Source: Polynucleobacter sinensis
GTDB lineage: Bacteria > Pseudomonadota > Gammaproteobacteria > Burkholderiales > Burkholderiaceae
Assembly: GCF_001595985.1 (NCBI RefSeq)
Contig: NZ_LOJJ01000002.1
Span: 186,001-250,000, forward strand
Length of the DNA: 64,000 nt
Direction of reading: 5' to 3'
Part shown: one piece after another, positions 27,490 to 36,388 of the stretch
Layout of the letters: every line of letters begins with the position of its first letter
How positions within the stretch are numbered: position 1 is the stretch's first letter
Translations under genes and position numbers: made by a program
The notes under the pieces: model-generated
The model's input: the letters and a program-made list of their open reading frames with translations, nothing else
What the model was told of the DNA's origin: nothing
The model's database searches: none

Positions 27490-27527
27490 AGAATAAATCA
27501 ATGAAATTAGTTCAGCTATTGATCGAC

Positions 27528-27737
27528 TTAACGCCAACCTTTGAGATTCATGCAACTAACACGTTGCCTAACATGAGTGCCAGAACTAGTCTCAGGATAG
27601 GCTTGCGCACAATCGAGCGCATCACGCTGAAAAGTTGCCTTATTGTTTTTGGCTGGGTCCTGGTTGACATCAGGATATGAGGAGCAACCCAATAAGATTA
27701 AGGGAAAGCATAGGCTAGCAAAGACTCTTATCTTCAA
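27528..27737 (-). CDS. Small predicted lipoprotein
   Basis: A 69-residue protein with a lipoprotein signal peptide (FPLILLGCSS, lipobox cysteine at 18). The mature part is about 50 residues with a Cys-containing QRDALDCAQAYPETSSGTHV and RQRVSCMNLKGW, suggesting one disulfide in the periplasm. The gene starts one base after the folE stop, so it is probably cotranscribed with folE. Function unknown; the RDxxDCxxxA...CMxxKGW pattern is common in short outer-membrane lipoproteins of unknown role. Confidence 0.65.
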   Translation of the reverse strand: MKIRVFASLCFPLILLGCSSYPDVNQDPAKNNKATFQRDALDCAQAYPETSSGTHVRQRVSCMNLKGWR

Positions 27738-27738
27738 T

Positions 27739-28578
27739 TTATCTTTTATCCAGAAGTGATAAAAACTCTCTGCGCAAATTAGAGTCTTTCAAGAAAGCTC
27801 CACGCATCACGCTATTGACCATCTTGGAATCACGATCTTTGACGCCACGCCATTGCATACAGAAGTGATCTGCGTCCATCACAATTGCTACACCGATTGG
27901 CTTGATTTTTTTCTCCAGCATATCGGCCAACTCCACTACCGCTTCTTCCTGAATTTGTGGGCGACACATTACCCATTCAGTTAGGCGTGAGTATTTCGAT
28001 AAACCAATCAAAGCAGATTCTTTACTTGGCAATACGCCAATCCAAATACGTCCCATGATGGGACATAAGTGATGAGAGCAAGCACTGCGAACCGTAATAG
28101 GGCCAATAATCATCAACTCATTTAAGCGGCTGACATTAGGAAATTTAGTTAAGGTTGGTTGCTCGATATAGCGGCCATTAAATACTTCTTTAACAAACAT
28201 CTTCGCTACACGTTGACTTGTGTTCTTGGTATTGTGATCACTCTCCGTATCAATCACCAAGCTCTCAAGAACTGCCTGCATTTTTTCTGCAACCTCATCA
28301 ACCAAGCCCTCTAACTCACCTGGCTTAATAAAAGCGGCAATATTGTCATTTGCATGAAAACGCGCTTTCTGGGCTTCGATACGCCGACGAATCACCACAG
28401 ATAAGGGTGTGCCACTATCGTTTTTATTTGCCTTCTTTGTTACCCGCTTTGTTGCCTGCTCTGTTACTTGCTTTGCCGCCTTGGTTAAAGGGGAGGATTT
28501 CTGAACAGGCTTTGCACTGACAGTCTTTTTAACCGGAGCTTTGCTTGTCGTCTTTGTTGAGGATTTTTTAGTGGCCAT
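27739..28578 (-). CDS. folE: GTP cyclohydrolase I with a histone-H1-like N-terminal tail
   Basis: The C-terminal ~215 residues are a full GTP cyclohydrolase I, making dihydroneopterin triphosphate for folate synthesis. The zinc and catalytic segments are RSACSHHLCPIMGRIWIGVL and DADHFCMQWRGVKD; NTSQRVAKMF is also conserved. At 279 residues the protein is longer than usual (about 190-220) because residues 1-52 are a Lys/Thr/Ala/Pro-rich tail (KSSTKTTSKAPVKKTVSAK and similar), like the C-terminal tail of histone H1 or bacterial H1-like proteins. The start at 28578 is the only ATG giving the core; a downstream start would remove the tail. Confidence 0.93.
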   Translation of the reverse strand: MATKKSSTKTTSKAPVKKTVSAKPVQKSSPLTKAAKQVTEQATKRVTKKANKNDSGTPLSVVIRRRIEAQKARFHANDNIAAFIKPGELEGLVDEVAEKMQAVLESLVIDTESDHNTKNTSQRVAKMFVKEVFNGRYIEQPTLTKFPNVSRLNELMIIGPITVRSACSHHLCPIMGRIWIGVLPSKESALIGLSKYSRLTEWVMCRPQIQEEAVVELADMLEKKIKPIGVAIVMDADHFCMQWRGVKDRDSKMVNSVMRGAFLKDSNLRREFLSLLDKR

Positions 28579-28629
28579 CGTGTTGTCTCGTGATTTCTAT
28601 AGTGTTCAGTTGTGACTTATTGCTACGAA

Positions 28630-29001
28630 TTAGATCTGAAAGAAAATTGCTACAACACAAGCCAAACCAGCTAACCAAACAATGGATCGCGTTGTAGGCC
28701 AGTTAGCAACATAGCAAATTAAGTAAGCTACTCTTGCAAGAACAAAGCCCAGTGCCAGCAGATCGATTCTGTATTGAGGTGCATTAGCAATCGATGCAAT
28801 GATTACTGCAGCAAAAAATAATGGGAGAGATTCAAAGAGGTTGGCTTGTGCAGCGTTAGCGCGCGCTCTAAATCCTGTCTGCTGTGCTAGCCATTGACGC
28901 GGTGCTGCATTGTCATACCCCTCAAAGCCTTTTTTAGCGATCCCAGCCGCTACATACGGAAATAATCCCATGAAAAGAACACACCAGTATGCAATTGTCA
29001 T
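28630..29001 (-). CDS. MAPEG family membrane protein
   Basis: A 123-residue protein with four membrane segments. [20 protein letters not shown] then [14 protein letters not shown] is the E/N-rich signature of the MAPEG (membrane-associated eicosanoid/glutathione metabolism) family, and [20 protein letters not shown] the second conserved half. Bacterial members have glutathione-dependent activities, but most are uncharacterised. The start codon overlaps the plsY stop by 4 bp (ATGA), so it is translationally coupled to plsY. Confidence 0.8.
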   Translation of the reverse strand: MTIAYWCVLFMGLFPYVAAGIAKKGFEGYDNAAPRQWLAQQTGFRARANAAQANLFESLPLFFAAVIIASIANAPQYRIDLLALGFVLARVAYLICYVANWPTTRSIVWLAGLACVVAIFFQI

Positions 29002-29633
29002 GATTGCGCTTTCTTCTTAGATCCAATACGGGATTCAGTGCCATTCATGAGATTTTTAATGTTGCTGTGATGACGCCAGATCAACAAACAGCAAACCACC
29101 AATAGCGCGATACCCATCGGCTGAAACCCAAACAAAAATACAAAGTAGATTGGGCCAAAGACAGCGGCGGCCAAGGCAGCAAGTGAAGAATAGCGCATGA
29201 ACATGGCCACAATCATCCACGTACTTAATGTGGCTAATCCCAAAATCCAATTAATGCCAAACAAAATACCGCAGGCAGTAGCAACACCCTTGCCACCTTT
29301 AAAACCATGAAATATCGGAAAGAGGTGCCCCAAGAACACAGCAAGCACTACCCCGCACAACAGCCACGAATTTAAGGTAGAAGTTAACGACTCATCGCCT
29401 AGAAGAACGCGCGCCAACATCACTGCGAAGTAACCCTTCAAAGCATCGCCAATGAGAGTCAAGACGGCAGCCAACTTATTACCTGTTCTCAGCACATTAG
29501 TAGCGCCTGGATTACCTGAACCATAAGAATGAGGGTCGGGTAAGCGCATGCACTTACTCACCACCACTGCGAATGAAACAGAACCAATCAAATAGGCGAT
29601 TGGAATTAATAAAAGATCTATGGTGAAATTCAT
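28998..29633 (-). CDS. plsY: Glycerol-3-phosphate acyltransferase PlsY
   Basis: A 211-residue inner-membrane protein with five to six hydrophobic segments. It shows the three PlsY motifs: [16 protein letters not shown] (substrate binding), [20 protein letters not shown] (phosphate-binding glycines) and the C-terminal [20 protein letters not shown]. It transfers acyl groups from acyl-phosphate to glycerol-3-phosphate, the first step of phospholipid synthesis. Followed by a coupled MAPEG gene. Confidence 0.95.
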   Translation of the reverse strand: MNFTIDLLLIPIAYLIGSVSFAVVVSKCMRLPDPHSYGSGNPGATNVLRTGNKLAAVLTLIGDALKGYFAVMLARVLLGDESLTSTLNSWLLCGVVLAVFLGHLFPIFHGFKGGKGVATACGILFGINWILGLATLSTWMIVAMFMRYSSLAALAAAVFGPIYFVFLFGFQPMGIALLVVCCLLIWRHHSNIKNLMNGTESRIGSKKKAQS

Positions 29634-29689
29634 ATTGCTATCTTAAACACTTATTGCACATTAGATAATCGCCTGGTGCAACATGCATC

Positions 29690-30613
29690 TCATGCCCCCC
29701 TAGGATGATGCTGCTGATGAATCGTCTTCAGACGCTCCCTTGCCACATGGGTATAGATTTGCGTCGTAGAAATGTCGGCATGTCCTAACAACAACTGCAC
29801 CACCCTTAAATCGGCCCCATGATTGAGCAAATGCGTAGCAAATGCATGGCGCAGGGTATGAGGTGACAAGGCCACAGGGATGTTGGCAATCGTGGCATAA
29901 CGCTTAATGAGAGCCCAAAAGGCTTGCCGAGTTAACCCTGTGCCCGTATGCCGCCCTACAAATACTGCCTCTGAGGTTTTACCCTCCAGTAATGGTGTTC
30001 TCGCCTCAGCTAAATAACGACGCAACCACTGACCCGCTTCTCCACCAAACGGAACTAAGCGCTCTTTGCCACCCTTGCCATTCACAACTCGGATCACACC
30101 CTCATTAAGTCCCAAGGCAACCGTCTTTAAAGAAACAATCTCGGAGACGCGCAGGCCACTGGCGTACATTAATTCCAGCATGGTGCGATCACGCAATCCC
30201 AAAGGTGTCTCAACATCAGGAGCGTTCAGCAATGCAGTGACCTGATCTTCGCTTAAGGTCTTAGGAAAACGTAAGGCTTGCTTGGCGGCACGCAAACCAA
30301 TACAGGGATCGCTCTTGACCAAGTTCATGCGTAGTGCATGGCGATAGAAACGTTTAAATACAGTCAATCTCCGATTAGCCGTTGTGGCCTTATCAGAGCG
30401 TCGATGCGCAATATAAGCGGTGAGATCTTTTTCTGTGACGCTATAGAGATCAGCGCCAGAGTCTTGAAAGAGCCACTGAGCTAATAGCAAAAGATCGCGA
30501 CGATAGGCCGACAAACTATTTTGAGCCAACCCATCTTCAAGCCAACAAGCATCGCAAAAGCGCTCAATGGCTTCCTGGCTTGCTGGCGCAATCTTTAACG
30601 CATCTTTAGTCAC
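29690..30613 (-). CDS. xerD: Tyrosine recombinase XerD
   Basis: A 307-residue site-specific recombinase. An N-terminal SAM-like DNA-binding domain ([20 protein letters not shown]) is followed by the catalytic domain with Arg in [14 protein letters not shown], Lys in [24 protein letters not shown] and [15 protein letters not shown], ending in the nucleophilic Tyr. It acts with XerC at dif to resolve chromosome dimers. The start is a GTG overlapping the yajQ stop (CGTGACTAA), with no ATG nearby, so translation is probably coupled. Confidence 0.93.
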   Translation of the reverse strand: MTKDALKIAPASQEAIERFCDACWLEDGLAQNSLSAYRRDLLLLAQWLFQDSGADLYSVTEKDLTAYIAHRRSDKATTANRRLTVFKRFYRHALRMNLVKSDPCIGLRAAKQALRFPKTLSEDQVTALLNAPDVETPLGLRDRTMLELMYASGLRVSEIVSLKTVALGLNEGVIRVVNGKGGKERLVPFGGEAGQWLRRYLAEARTPLLEGKTSEAVFVGRHTGTGLTRQAFWALIKRYATIANIPVALSPHTLRHAFATHLLNHGADLRVVQLLLGHADISTTQIYTHVARERLKTIHQQHHPRGA

Positions 30614-31091
30614 GGAAGTTGTTAAAGCCCAAAGGCGCTTCAGTTACCTCTTTCTTGAGCAAGGCCATGGTTTCTTGTAAATCATCACGCTTACCGCCAG
30701 TGACACGGACTGCATCACCCTGAATACTGGCCTGCACCTTGATCTTGCTATCCTTGATGATACGCACCACCTTCTTAGATAGCTCAGACGTAATGCCCTT
30801 CTGAATTTTCATGGTCTGCTTGCGCTTATCGCCACCAATAGTCTCAGTTTTGTCATCTTTGAGATAGCGGACATCCACATTACGTTTGGCCATCTTGCTG
30901 ATCAAGACATCGCGCACCTGACCTAATTTGAAGTCGTCATCACCAAACAAGATCAGAGTCTCATCTTTTTGCTCAACACGGCTATCAGAGCCCTTGAAGT
31001 CAAAACGATTGGTAATTTCTTTATTGGACTGCTCGATTGCGTTTTTCAACTCAATCATGTCAGGTTCGCATACAACGTCAAATGATGGCAT
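30606..31091 (-). CDS. yajQ: YajQ family nucleotide-binding protein
   Basis: A 161-residue protein with the two alternating RNP-like halves of Yaj[21 protein letters not shown] and [19 protein letters not shown] at the N-terminus, [18 protein letters not shown] and [20 protein letters not shown] at the C-terminus. Members bind nucleotides, and some bind cyclic di-GMP and affect gene regulation. It is divergent from murB with about 120 bp between them, and upstream of xerD in the same operon. Confidence 0.93.
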   Translation of the reverse strand: MPSFDVVCEPDMIELKNAIEQSNKEITNRFDFKGSDSRVEQKDETLILFGDDDFKLGQVRDVLISKMAKRNVDVRYLKDDKTETIGGDKRKQTMKIQKGITSELSKKVVRIIKDSKIKVQASIQGDAVRVTGGKRDDLQETMALLKKEVTEAPLGFNNFRD

Positions 31092-31210
31092 ATCAACTCC
31101 TTGGGTAATCTTGATAATCTTGGCTACTTTATTCTGGCAAATCTACTGGGGCTTTCGGCAATTTTCAGAGGAAAGACCGCAGTAAATACGATTGCGAATA
31201 AGATTGTGGC

Positions 31211-32251
31211 ATGAACTCCGCACAAAATGCGCCCATCCCACCAAAATTGATGCCCAATATGGCGCTCAAGCAGCGCAATACCTTTGGGTTTGAGGTCTAT
31301 GCCGAATTGGCCTATGAAATCAGTGCAGCGGAACAGATCCCGGGACTCATGCAGCAAATTAGCGAGAAAAAATTGCCTTGGCGAGTCCTCGGCGGGGGTA
31401 GCAATGTCATTTTGCCTAGAGTGCTATCTGGCGTAACCCTCCTAATGAATATTCCAGGACATGACATTACCCAGTCAAACGCAAATCACACTGTCATTAC
31501 AGTAGGTGCCGGGGTAAATTGGCATGACTTTGTAGCCTGGACACTGGTGCAAAATCTTCCGGGCCTAGAAAATCTCGCCCTTATTCCAGGAACAGTTGGT
31601 GCCGCGCCCATTCAAAATATTGGAGCCTATGGCGCAGAAATTGCCGACTACATTGATAGCATCGAAGCATTTGATTCTGTGGCCCATGCCTTTGTCACTC
31701 TCTCGAAAGAGGCATGCCATTTTGCATATCGCGATAGCTACTTTAAACAAAATCCCCATCGATATATCGTGACAAAGGTCGCTTTTAAAATCCCTCAAGC
31801 TTGGAAGCCGCGACTGCAATACGCTGATCTAGTAAAGCAATTTTCAGATACCGATCCGACACCAAGCGCTCAAGAGATTTTTGATGCGGTCTGCGCTATC
31901 AGATCAAAGAAATTGCCTGACCCCAAAGTCATTGGCAATGCGGGAAGTTTTTTTCAGAACCCCATCATTAGCGAGGCTCAATACAAACATCTCATTGAAC
32001 AGCACCCCAAACTTATTTCCTATCCAGAGGGGGTTGGTAAACGTAAGTTAGCAGCAGGATGGTTGATTGATCAGTGCGGCTTTAAAGGTCAACGCATTGG
32101 ACCTGTTGGTGTTTATGAAAACCAAGCCTTAGTTTTAGTGAATCATGGCGATGGCACAGCTGAGAATATTCTCCAGCTAGCAAAATCGATTCAAGTAAAG
32201 GTACAAGAAGTCTTTGGTGTGGAGCTTGAGATTGAGCCAAATATTTTTTGA
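31211..32251 (+). CDS. murB: UDP-N-acetylenolpyruvoylglucosamine reductase
   Basis: A 346-residue FAD enzyme of peptidoglycan precursor synthesis, of the longer type I (E. coli-like) form. The FAD-binding stretches are RVLGGGSNVILPR and LALIPGTVGAAPIQNIGAYG; the catalytic Ser/Glu region is IGNAGSFFQNPIIS and the final ELEIEPNIF. The start at 31211 precedes a proline-rich leader of about 15 residues; the conserved N-terminal ALKQRNTFGF begins at residue 18, so a slightly later start (Met 14 or 17) is possible. Confidence 0.95.
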   Translation: MNSAQNAPIPPKLMPNMALKQRNTFGFEVYAELAYEISAAEQIPGLMQQISEKKLPWRVLGGGSNVILPRVLSGVTLLMNIPGHDITQSNANHTVITVGAGVNWHDFVAWTLVQNLPGLENLALIPGTVGAAPIQNIGAYGAEIADYIDSIEAFDSVAHAFVTLSKEACHFAYRDSYFKQNPHRYIVTKVAFKIPQAWKPRLQYADLVKQFSDTDPTPSAQEIFDAVCAIRSKKLPDPKVIGNAGSFFQNPIISEAQYKHLIEQHPKLISYPEGVGKRKLAAGWLIDQCGFKGQRIGPVGVYENQALVLVNHGDGTAENILQLAKSIQVKVQEVFGVELEIEPNIF

Positions 32252-32380
32252 CAACAGCACAATTTAGGCCAAAGCAAGGTTTAGAACAACGTGTACTGGC
32301 TTCACCTTTGGTGTGCCTAACTTTCTTGCTCGCCATAGATCATAGCTATACGATTGACACAAACGAAAAATGGTTATTTA

Positions 32381-33592
32381 TTACTTTGGATCCATCCTAG
32401 AAAACTGAACGTCCAGTTGACCTTCAGCTAAACGCACCTGGAATGCATCTGTCGTATTAAGCTCCTTGGGATTACGCACCGCATGCATCGCCTGATCTTC
32501 TTTACTCAGAATTACCGCATACCCTCGCTCTAATGTTCTTTGGGGGTTGAGCATTTCAAGTTGGGATTGGTAGTGTCCTTGGTTACGCTTCCAACCCTCT
32601 ACACGAACCGCCCATGCTTGATTGAGTCGCTGCTGCCAACTGGTAATTTGCTCACGCATACGATCAGGGTTTGGTAGAGCATGACTTAATCGCAATGCCA
32701 GTTGATCTAAGGTTTGCGCCTCTCGCTCCACACGCTGGCTTACTCTTTGCAAGAGTGCTTGCATGATGGCATCTAATTCTTGCAGCATTTGATCGCGCCT
32801 CGGAGCCGCAAGTTCCGCTGCACCAGTCGGTGTTGGCGCCCGCAAGTCGGCAACAAAGTCCGCAATCGTCACATCGGTTTCATGGCCAACACCGCAGACA
32901 ATGGGGATTGGTGATTGCGCAATTGCGTAAGCCAGCTTCTCATCATTAAATGCCCAGAGATCTTCAATGCTTCCACCGCCTCTCACCAACAAAATGACAT
33001 CAACCACATTTTCTTGTTCAGCAGCTTTGAGGGCAGCAATAATTCCAGGGGGTGCATCTGGCCCCTGCACCAAGGTTGAGTAAATCACGATGGGGATATG
33101 TGGCGCTCTTCTAGCCAGTGTGCTCAAGACATCTTTGAGTGCGGCTGCTTGAGGCGAGGTAACAATACCAATCGCTCTGGGATGACTAGGGATAGGGCGT
33201 TTGTTCTCAGCATCAAATAAACCCTCTTTAGCCAATTTGGCTTTGAGCTTGAGAAAAGCTTCATATAGTCCACCCATGCCGGCGCGGCGCATGCTCTGAA
33301 CTGTGAGCTGAATATCGCCCCGAGGAACATAAAATCCGACGTTGGCAGCAACTTCCACTAAATCGCCAGACTGGGGCATAAACCCAACCTGCCCATTGCG
33401 ACCCCGGAACATGACGCACCGAATCTGCCCTTCCTCATCCTTAAGGGAAAAGTACCAGTGGCCGCTGTCATAAGCTTTGAAATTGGAAATCTCCCCGCTA
33501 ACCCAAACAGCATCGAAGCGCTCTTCCAAAGAGCTCGCAATGGCACGGTTTAGATCGCCAACACTCAGAATTTCCCTTGATATTTCCGACAT
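32381..33592 (-). CDS. xseA: Exodeoxyribonuclease VII large subunit
   Basis: About 403 residues from the ATG at 33592, which has AAGAGAA just upstream; a TTG at 33613 would add seven. An N-terminal OB fold (LSVGDLNRAIASSLEERFDA, VWVSGEISNF) is followed by the catalytic domain with AIGIVTSPQAAALKDVLSTL, ILLVRGGGSIEDLWAFNDE and PIVCGVGHETDVTIADFVAD, then a long helical C-terminal region. It degrades single-stranded DNA with the small subunit XseB, which is not next to it here. Confidence 0.95.
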   Translation of the reverse strand: MSEISREILSVGDLNRAIASSLEERFDAVWVSGEISNFKAYDSGHWYFSLKDEEGQIRCVMFRGRNGQVGFMPQSGDLVEVAANVGFYVPRGDIQLTVQSMRRAGMGGLYEAFLKLKAKLAKEGLFDAENKRPIPSHPRAIGIVTSPQAAALKDVLSTLARRAPHIPIVIYSTLVQGPDAPPGIIAALKAAEQENVVDVILLVRGGGSIEDLWAFNDEKLAYAIAQSPIPIVCGVGHETDVTIADFVADLRAPTPTGAAELAAPRRDQMLQELDAIMQALLQRVSQRVEREAQTLDQLALRLSHALPNPDRMREQITSWQQRLNQAWAVRVEGWKRNQGHYQSQLEMLNPQRTLERGYAVILSKEDQAMHAVRNPKELNTTDAFQVRLAEGQLDVQFSRMDPK

Positions 33593-33906
33593 TTTTTCTC
33601 TTCTTTTACGCAACCATAAGGCCTAGCGACAAATAAATATCCACAGAAGCTGATACATCCTCACTTTATTACCCATAAGTAAGTAATTACTGACCCAAAA
33701 CGTCTCATAAATCCAACAATATCAATATAAGTCATTGATTTATATAAATAAATTTTATGGCTCATTTACAGCTAGATGCCCCCAAAATACACGATTTCAC
33801 GGTTAATCAAGGACTTACAACGCACATCTTGAAAAGTTTTGCACAGAGTTATCCACAGGACCCCTTTGTGAAAACCCATTATCAATTCAGCTAAAGTACT
33901 GAGCTT
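33593..33906. other. A+T-rich divergent intergenic region with a DnaA-box match
   Basis: This 314-bp region separates divergent xseA and the ExbB-like gene. It contains TTATCCACA at 33849-33857, a perfect DnaA-box consensus, and a one-mismatch copy ATATCCACA at 33637-33645. A 45-codon frame (33757-33894) is open but lacks a good ribosome binding site. Promoters for both flanking genes must lie here; none could be assigned with confidence. Confidence 0.4.
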
Positions 33907-34572
33907 ATGTACTCAATCTTACTGTCTGCCGGCTGGCCCATTTGGCCACTACTCATTATCTCGATCATCGGGCTAGCAATCATTCTGGAGCGGGCTTGGT
34001 ATTTGCGCCAAATTCATCTATTTCCCAAAGATAGCCTGGAATCCATATTTGGGGCGGCTGATGCTATTTCTCAGCAAAAAACCATCTCCAATAACGAAAT
34101 TGCTGCATTAAGCCAGCTTTCACCCATAGGCTCACTCTTTGCCTGTGTTTTACGGGAAAAGCTTGCTGGCAATTGCGCAGATGACGCCGTAGAAGAATTA
34201 CAAGCAAGCGCTCAAGCGACTTGGTTAAAGCTAGATCGCTATTTAGGCGCTCTAGCCACCATTGCAACCGTTGCCCCCTTGCTAGGTCTTTTTGGTACTG
34301 TAGTTGGCATGATTGAAATCTTTGGCAGCCAAGGCGCAATCAATGGTGGCGCTGGTAGTCCACAACAACTCGCACATGGAATTTCTGTGGCGCTCTACAA
34401 CACTGCCTTTGGTTTATTGATCGCCATCCCTGCTTTAGCAGCTTGGCGTGGTTTGCGGGCGATGGCAAATCAGCGTCAGCTCGAGTGTGAAGAATTCACC
34501 CGCCAGTTATTTAAAAAGCTCTACCCTAACAACGCCAACAATATTAATACTAATTCGGTCGCTGGAAAATGA
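33907..34572 (+). CDS. exbB: MotA/TolQ/ExbB proton channel family protein
   Basis: A 221-residue inner-membrane protein with three membrane segments: near residues 8-26, and two around 115-185 containing LGALATIATVAPLLGLFGTV and VALYNTAFGLLIAIPALAAW. The layout is that of ExbB, which with ExbD forms a proton-driven motor energising TonB-dependent transport. A separate genuine TolQ is encoded at 40642, so this copy is likely ExbB. The stop overlaps the exbD start (ATGA). No tonB gene is adjacent, so the symbol is tentative. Confidence 0.8.
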   Translation: MYSILLSAGWPIWPLLIISIIGLAIILERAWYLRQIHLFPKDSLESIFGAADAISQQKTISNNEIAALSQLSPIGSLFACVLREKLAGNCADDAVEELQASAQATWLKLDRYLGALATIATVAPLLGLFGTVVGMIEIFGSQGAINGGAGSPQQLAHGISVALYNTAFGLLIAIPALAAWRGLRAMANQRQLECEEFTRQLFKKLYPNNANNINTNSVAGK

Positions 34573-35024
34573 ACTGGTTAGCACTGAGATCCCAACCATC
34601 AGGACGCTTCTCACTTGGCACGCGCCCCGCTCCCGTAGAGCCTGAGATCAACCTGATTCCGTTTATCGATGTGCTGCTAGTAGTGCTGATCTTTTTGATG
34701 ATCTCCACCACCTTCACGCGCTATCAGGAATTAGCCATCACTCTACCAACCGCTAATGGCAGCACCAGCCAAACAGAAGTGAGACAAATTCATATTGCAG
34801 TCAGTCGAGATGGGCGTTTTGCTATTAACGGCAAAGTGACCGATCGTAATCAACTGAGCAATACACTTAATGCGTTAAATCAAAATGCTTCCAAAGATGG
34901 CAACATTCAAGTCAATATCGATGCAGATACGAGAGCACCGCATCAAGCAGTGATGACTGCCTTAGAGTCGGCACGTGATGCCAATTTATCTAATATTGTT
35001 TTTAGTAGCCAAACTAAGAAATAA
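34569..35024 (+). CDS. exbD: ExbD/TolR family biopolymer transport protein
   Basis: A 151-residue protein with one N-terminal membrane segment (FIDVLLVVLIFLMISTTFT) carrying the critical Asp in NLIPFIDVLLV, and a periplasmic domain ending ESARDANLSNIVFSSQ. It is the partner of the ExbB-like protein encoded with a 4-bp overlap upstream. Compared with TolR at 41301 it has a longer N-terminal cytoplasmic tail and a different periplasmic domain. The next gene is lpxK, 39 bp away on the same strand. Confidence 0.8.
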   Translation: MNWLALRSQPSGRFSLGTRPAPVEPEINLIPFIDVLLVVLIFLMISTTFTRYQELAITLPTANGSTSQTEVRQIHIAVSRDGRFAINGKVTDRNQLSNTLNALNQNASKDGNIQVNIDADTRAPHQAVMTALESARDANLSNIVFSSQTKK

Positions 35025-35063
35025 ATCACAATCAGCATTTATGATTTTTCTCATCAATACTTA

Positions 35064-36164
35064 ATGTCCTCAAGCAAACACACCTCTCGCCTACTTCATT
35101 TGAATAAGGCTCCTCATTTTTGGGAGAGGCGTGGCCCAACAAGCCTAGTCTTGTGGCCCTTATCTTGGCTCTACGGCTTAATCAATCGCGGCCTTGATCT
35201 CATCTATGACTTAGGCTTTACCAGTCGCAAACCTCAAGCGGTACCCGTCATCATTGTTGGCAACATTCGCGTTGGCGGCACTGGTAAAACACCTATCGTT
35301 ATTGCTCTTGCAGAACGTCTGGCGCGCATGGGGTGGACACCCGGAATTATCAGCAGAGGATATGGCGCATCTTCTTCAAGCAAACCCATTCATGTGCATA
35401 GCAATTCCAATCCTGCATTAGTAGGTGATGAGCCTGTTTTGATTGCTAAGCGTACCCAGGATCGATTTCCGATTTGGGTGCACTCAAAACGGGTGCAAAG
35501 TATTGACTCACTCCTGAAGGCGCATCCCGCAGTCAATGTCATTATTAGTGATGATGGCCTGCAACATCGCGGCCTGGCTCGCTGGCCCGCCAGAGAGGGC
35601 GGTCGTGATATTGAATTCGTAGTGCGCGATCAACGCGGTGAAGGCAATGGATTTTTATTACCAGCTGGCCCCCTACGAGAGAGCGCCACACGAGATCGTG
35701 ATGCGACCTTAATGACTACTAAGAATGCAGTCCCAAGCGCAAGCAACGATTATTTTTTGGGCCGCCGCGCATTTACATTCAGCAGCCAACTAGGAACGCC
35801 CTATCAACTCATAGACCCAAGTCATACGCAGTCTTTTGAGGCCATCGCTGACACCTATCTACCAAATAAAATTACCGCTGTGGCAGCTATTGGTAATCCA
35901 AAAAGCTTTTTTGACGATTTACTCCAACACGGCATTGCGGGTAAATGCATTGGCTTGCCAGATCACAGCACCTTCACTGCGGAATTTTTCTCTGCCATTC
36001 ATGCTGAATGCATCCTCATCACAGAAAAGGATGCCGTAAAATGTGCCTCAATAGGCGATGAGCGTATTTGGGTTGTTCCAATGAGCCTAGAGATTCCAAA
36101 TGCATTAGCAGATTGGTTGCAGTCGATTTTGCAAAGACCCGATCCAAATCGATACACTTTATAA
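35064..36164 (+). CDS. lpxK: Tetraacyldisaccharide 4'-kinase
   Basis: A 366-residue lipid A enzyme that phosphorylates the 4' position of the disaccharide precursor. A single N-terminal membrane helix lies near SLVLWPLSWLYGLI; the Walker A loop is GNIRVGGTGKTPIVI and DDGLQHRGLAR is the family Walker B/catalytic block. PAGPLRES and ITEKDAVKC are further conserved pieces. It begins an envelope gene run with trm112 and kdsB. Confidence 0.94.
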   Translation: MSSSKHTSRLLHLNKAPHFWERRGPTSLVLWPLSWLYGLINRGLDLIYDLGFTSRKPQAVPVIIVGNIRVGGTGKTPIVIALAERLARMGWTPGIISRGYGASSSSKPIHVHSNSNPALVGDEPVLIAKRTQDRFPIWVHSKRVQSIDSLLKAHPAVNVIISDDGLQHRGLARWPAREGGRDIEFVVRDQRGEGNGFLLPAGPLRESATRDRDATLMTTKNAVPSASNDYFLGRRAFTFSSQLGTPYQLIDPSHTQSFEAIADTYLPNKITAVAAIGNPKSFFDDLLQHGIAGKCIGLPDHSTFTAEFFSAIHAECILITEKDAVKCASIGDERIWVVPMSLEIPNALADWLQSILQRPDPNRYTL

Positions 36165-36183
36165 AAAATAGCAAAGAGAAGAC

Positions 36184-36372
36184 ATGGATAAGCGCTTGTT
36201 AGATATTTTGGTTTGCCCTTTATGCAAAAGTACTCTGCATTTGGATAACGAACAGCATGAACTCATTTGCAAAGCCGATCGCTTAGCCTACCCAATTCGT
36301 AATGACATTCCAGTAATGTTAGTTGAAGAGGCGCGTAGCCTCTCCGCCGATGAATGCAGTAAATTGAGTTAA
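36184..36372 (+). CDS. Trm112 family protein
   Basis: A 62-residue protein with the motif [16 protein letters not shown] at the start and [16 protein letters not shown] at the end, matching the YcaR/Trm112 family usually found between lpxK and kdsB. Eukaryotic Trm112 activates methyltransferases; the bacterial role is not settled. Only one CxxC pair is present (C11, C14), as usual in bacterial members, with a later lone cysteine. Confidence 0.9.
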   Translation: MDKRLLDILVCPLCKSTLHLDNEQHELICKADRLAYPIRNDIPVMLVEEARSLSADECSKLS

Positions 36373-36388
36373 GTCCCATTGATATCAG

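Noticed and set aside
33757..33894. 45-codon plus-strand frame upstream of the ExbB-like gene
   Set aside because: Open but without a ribosome binding site or recognisable family; it lies in the A+T-rich promoter region and includes the DnaA-box match. Kept as intergenic.
33841..33906. Replication origin suggested by the DnaA box
   Set aside because: Only one perfect box, no dnaA, dnaN, gyrB or rpmH neighbours and no repeat cluster, so an origin is not supported.
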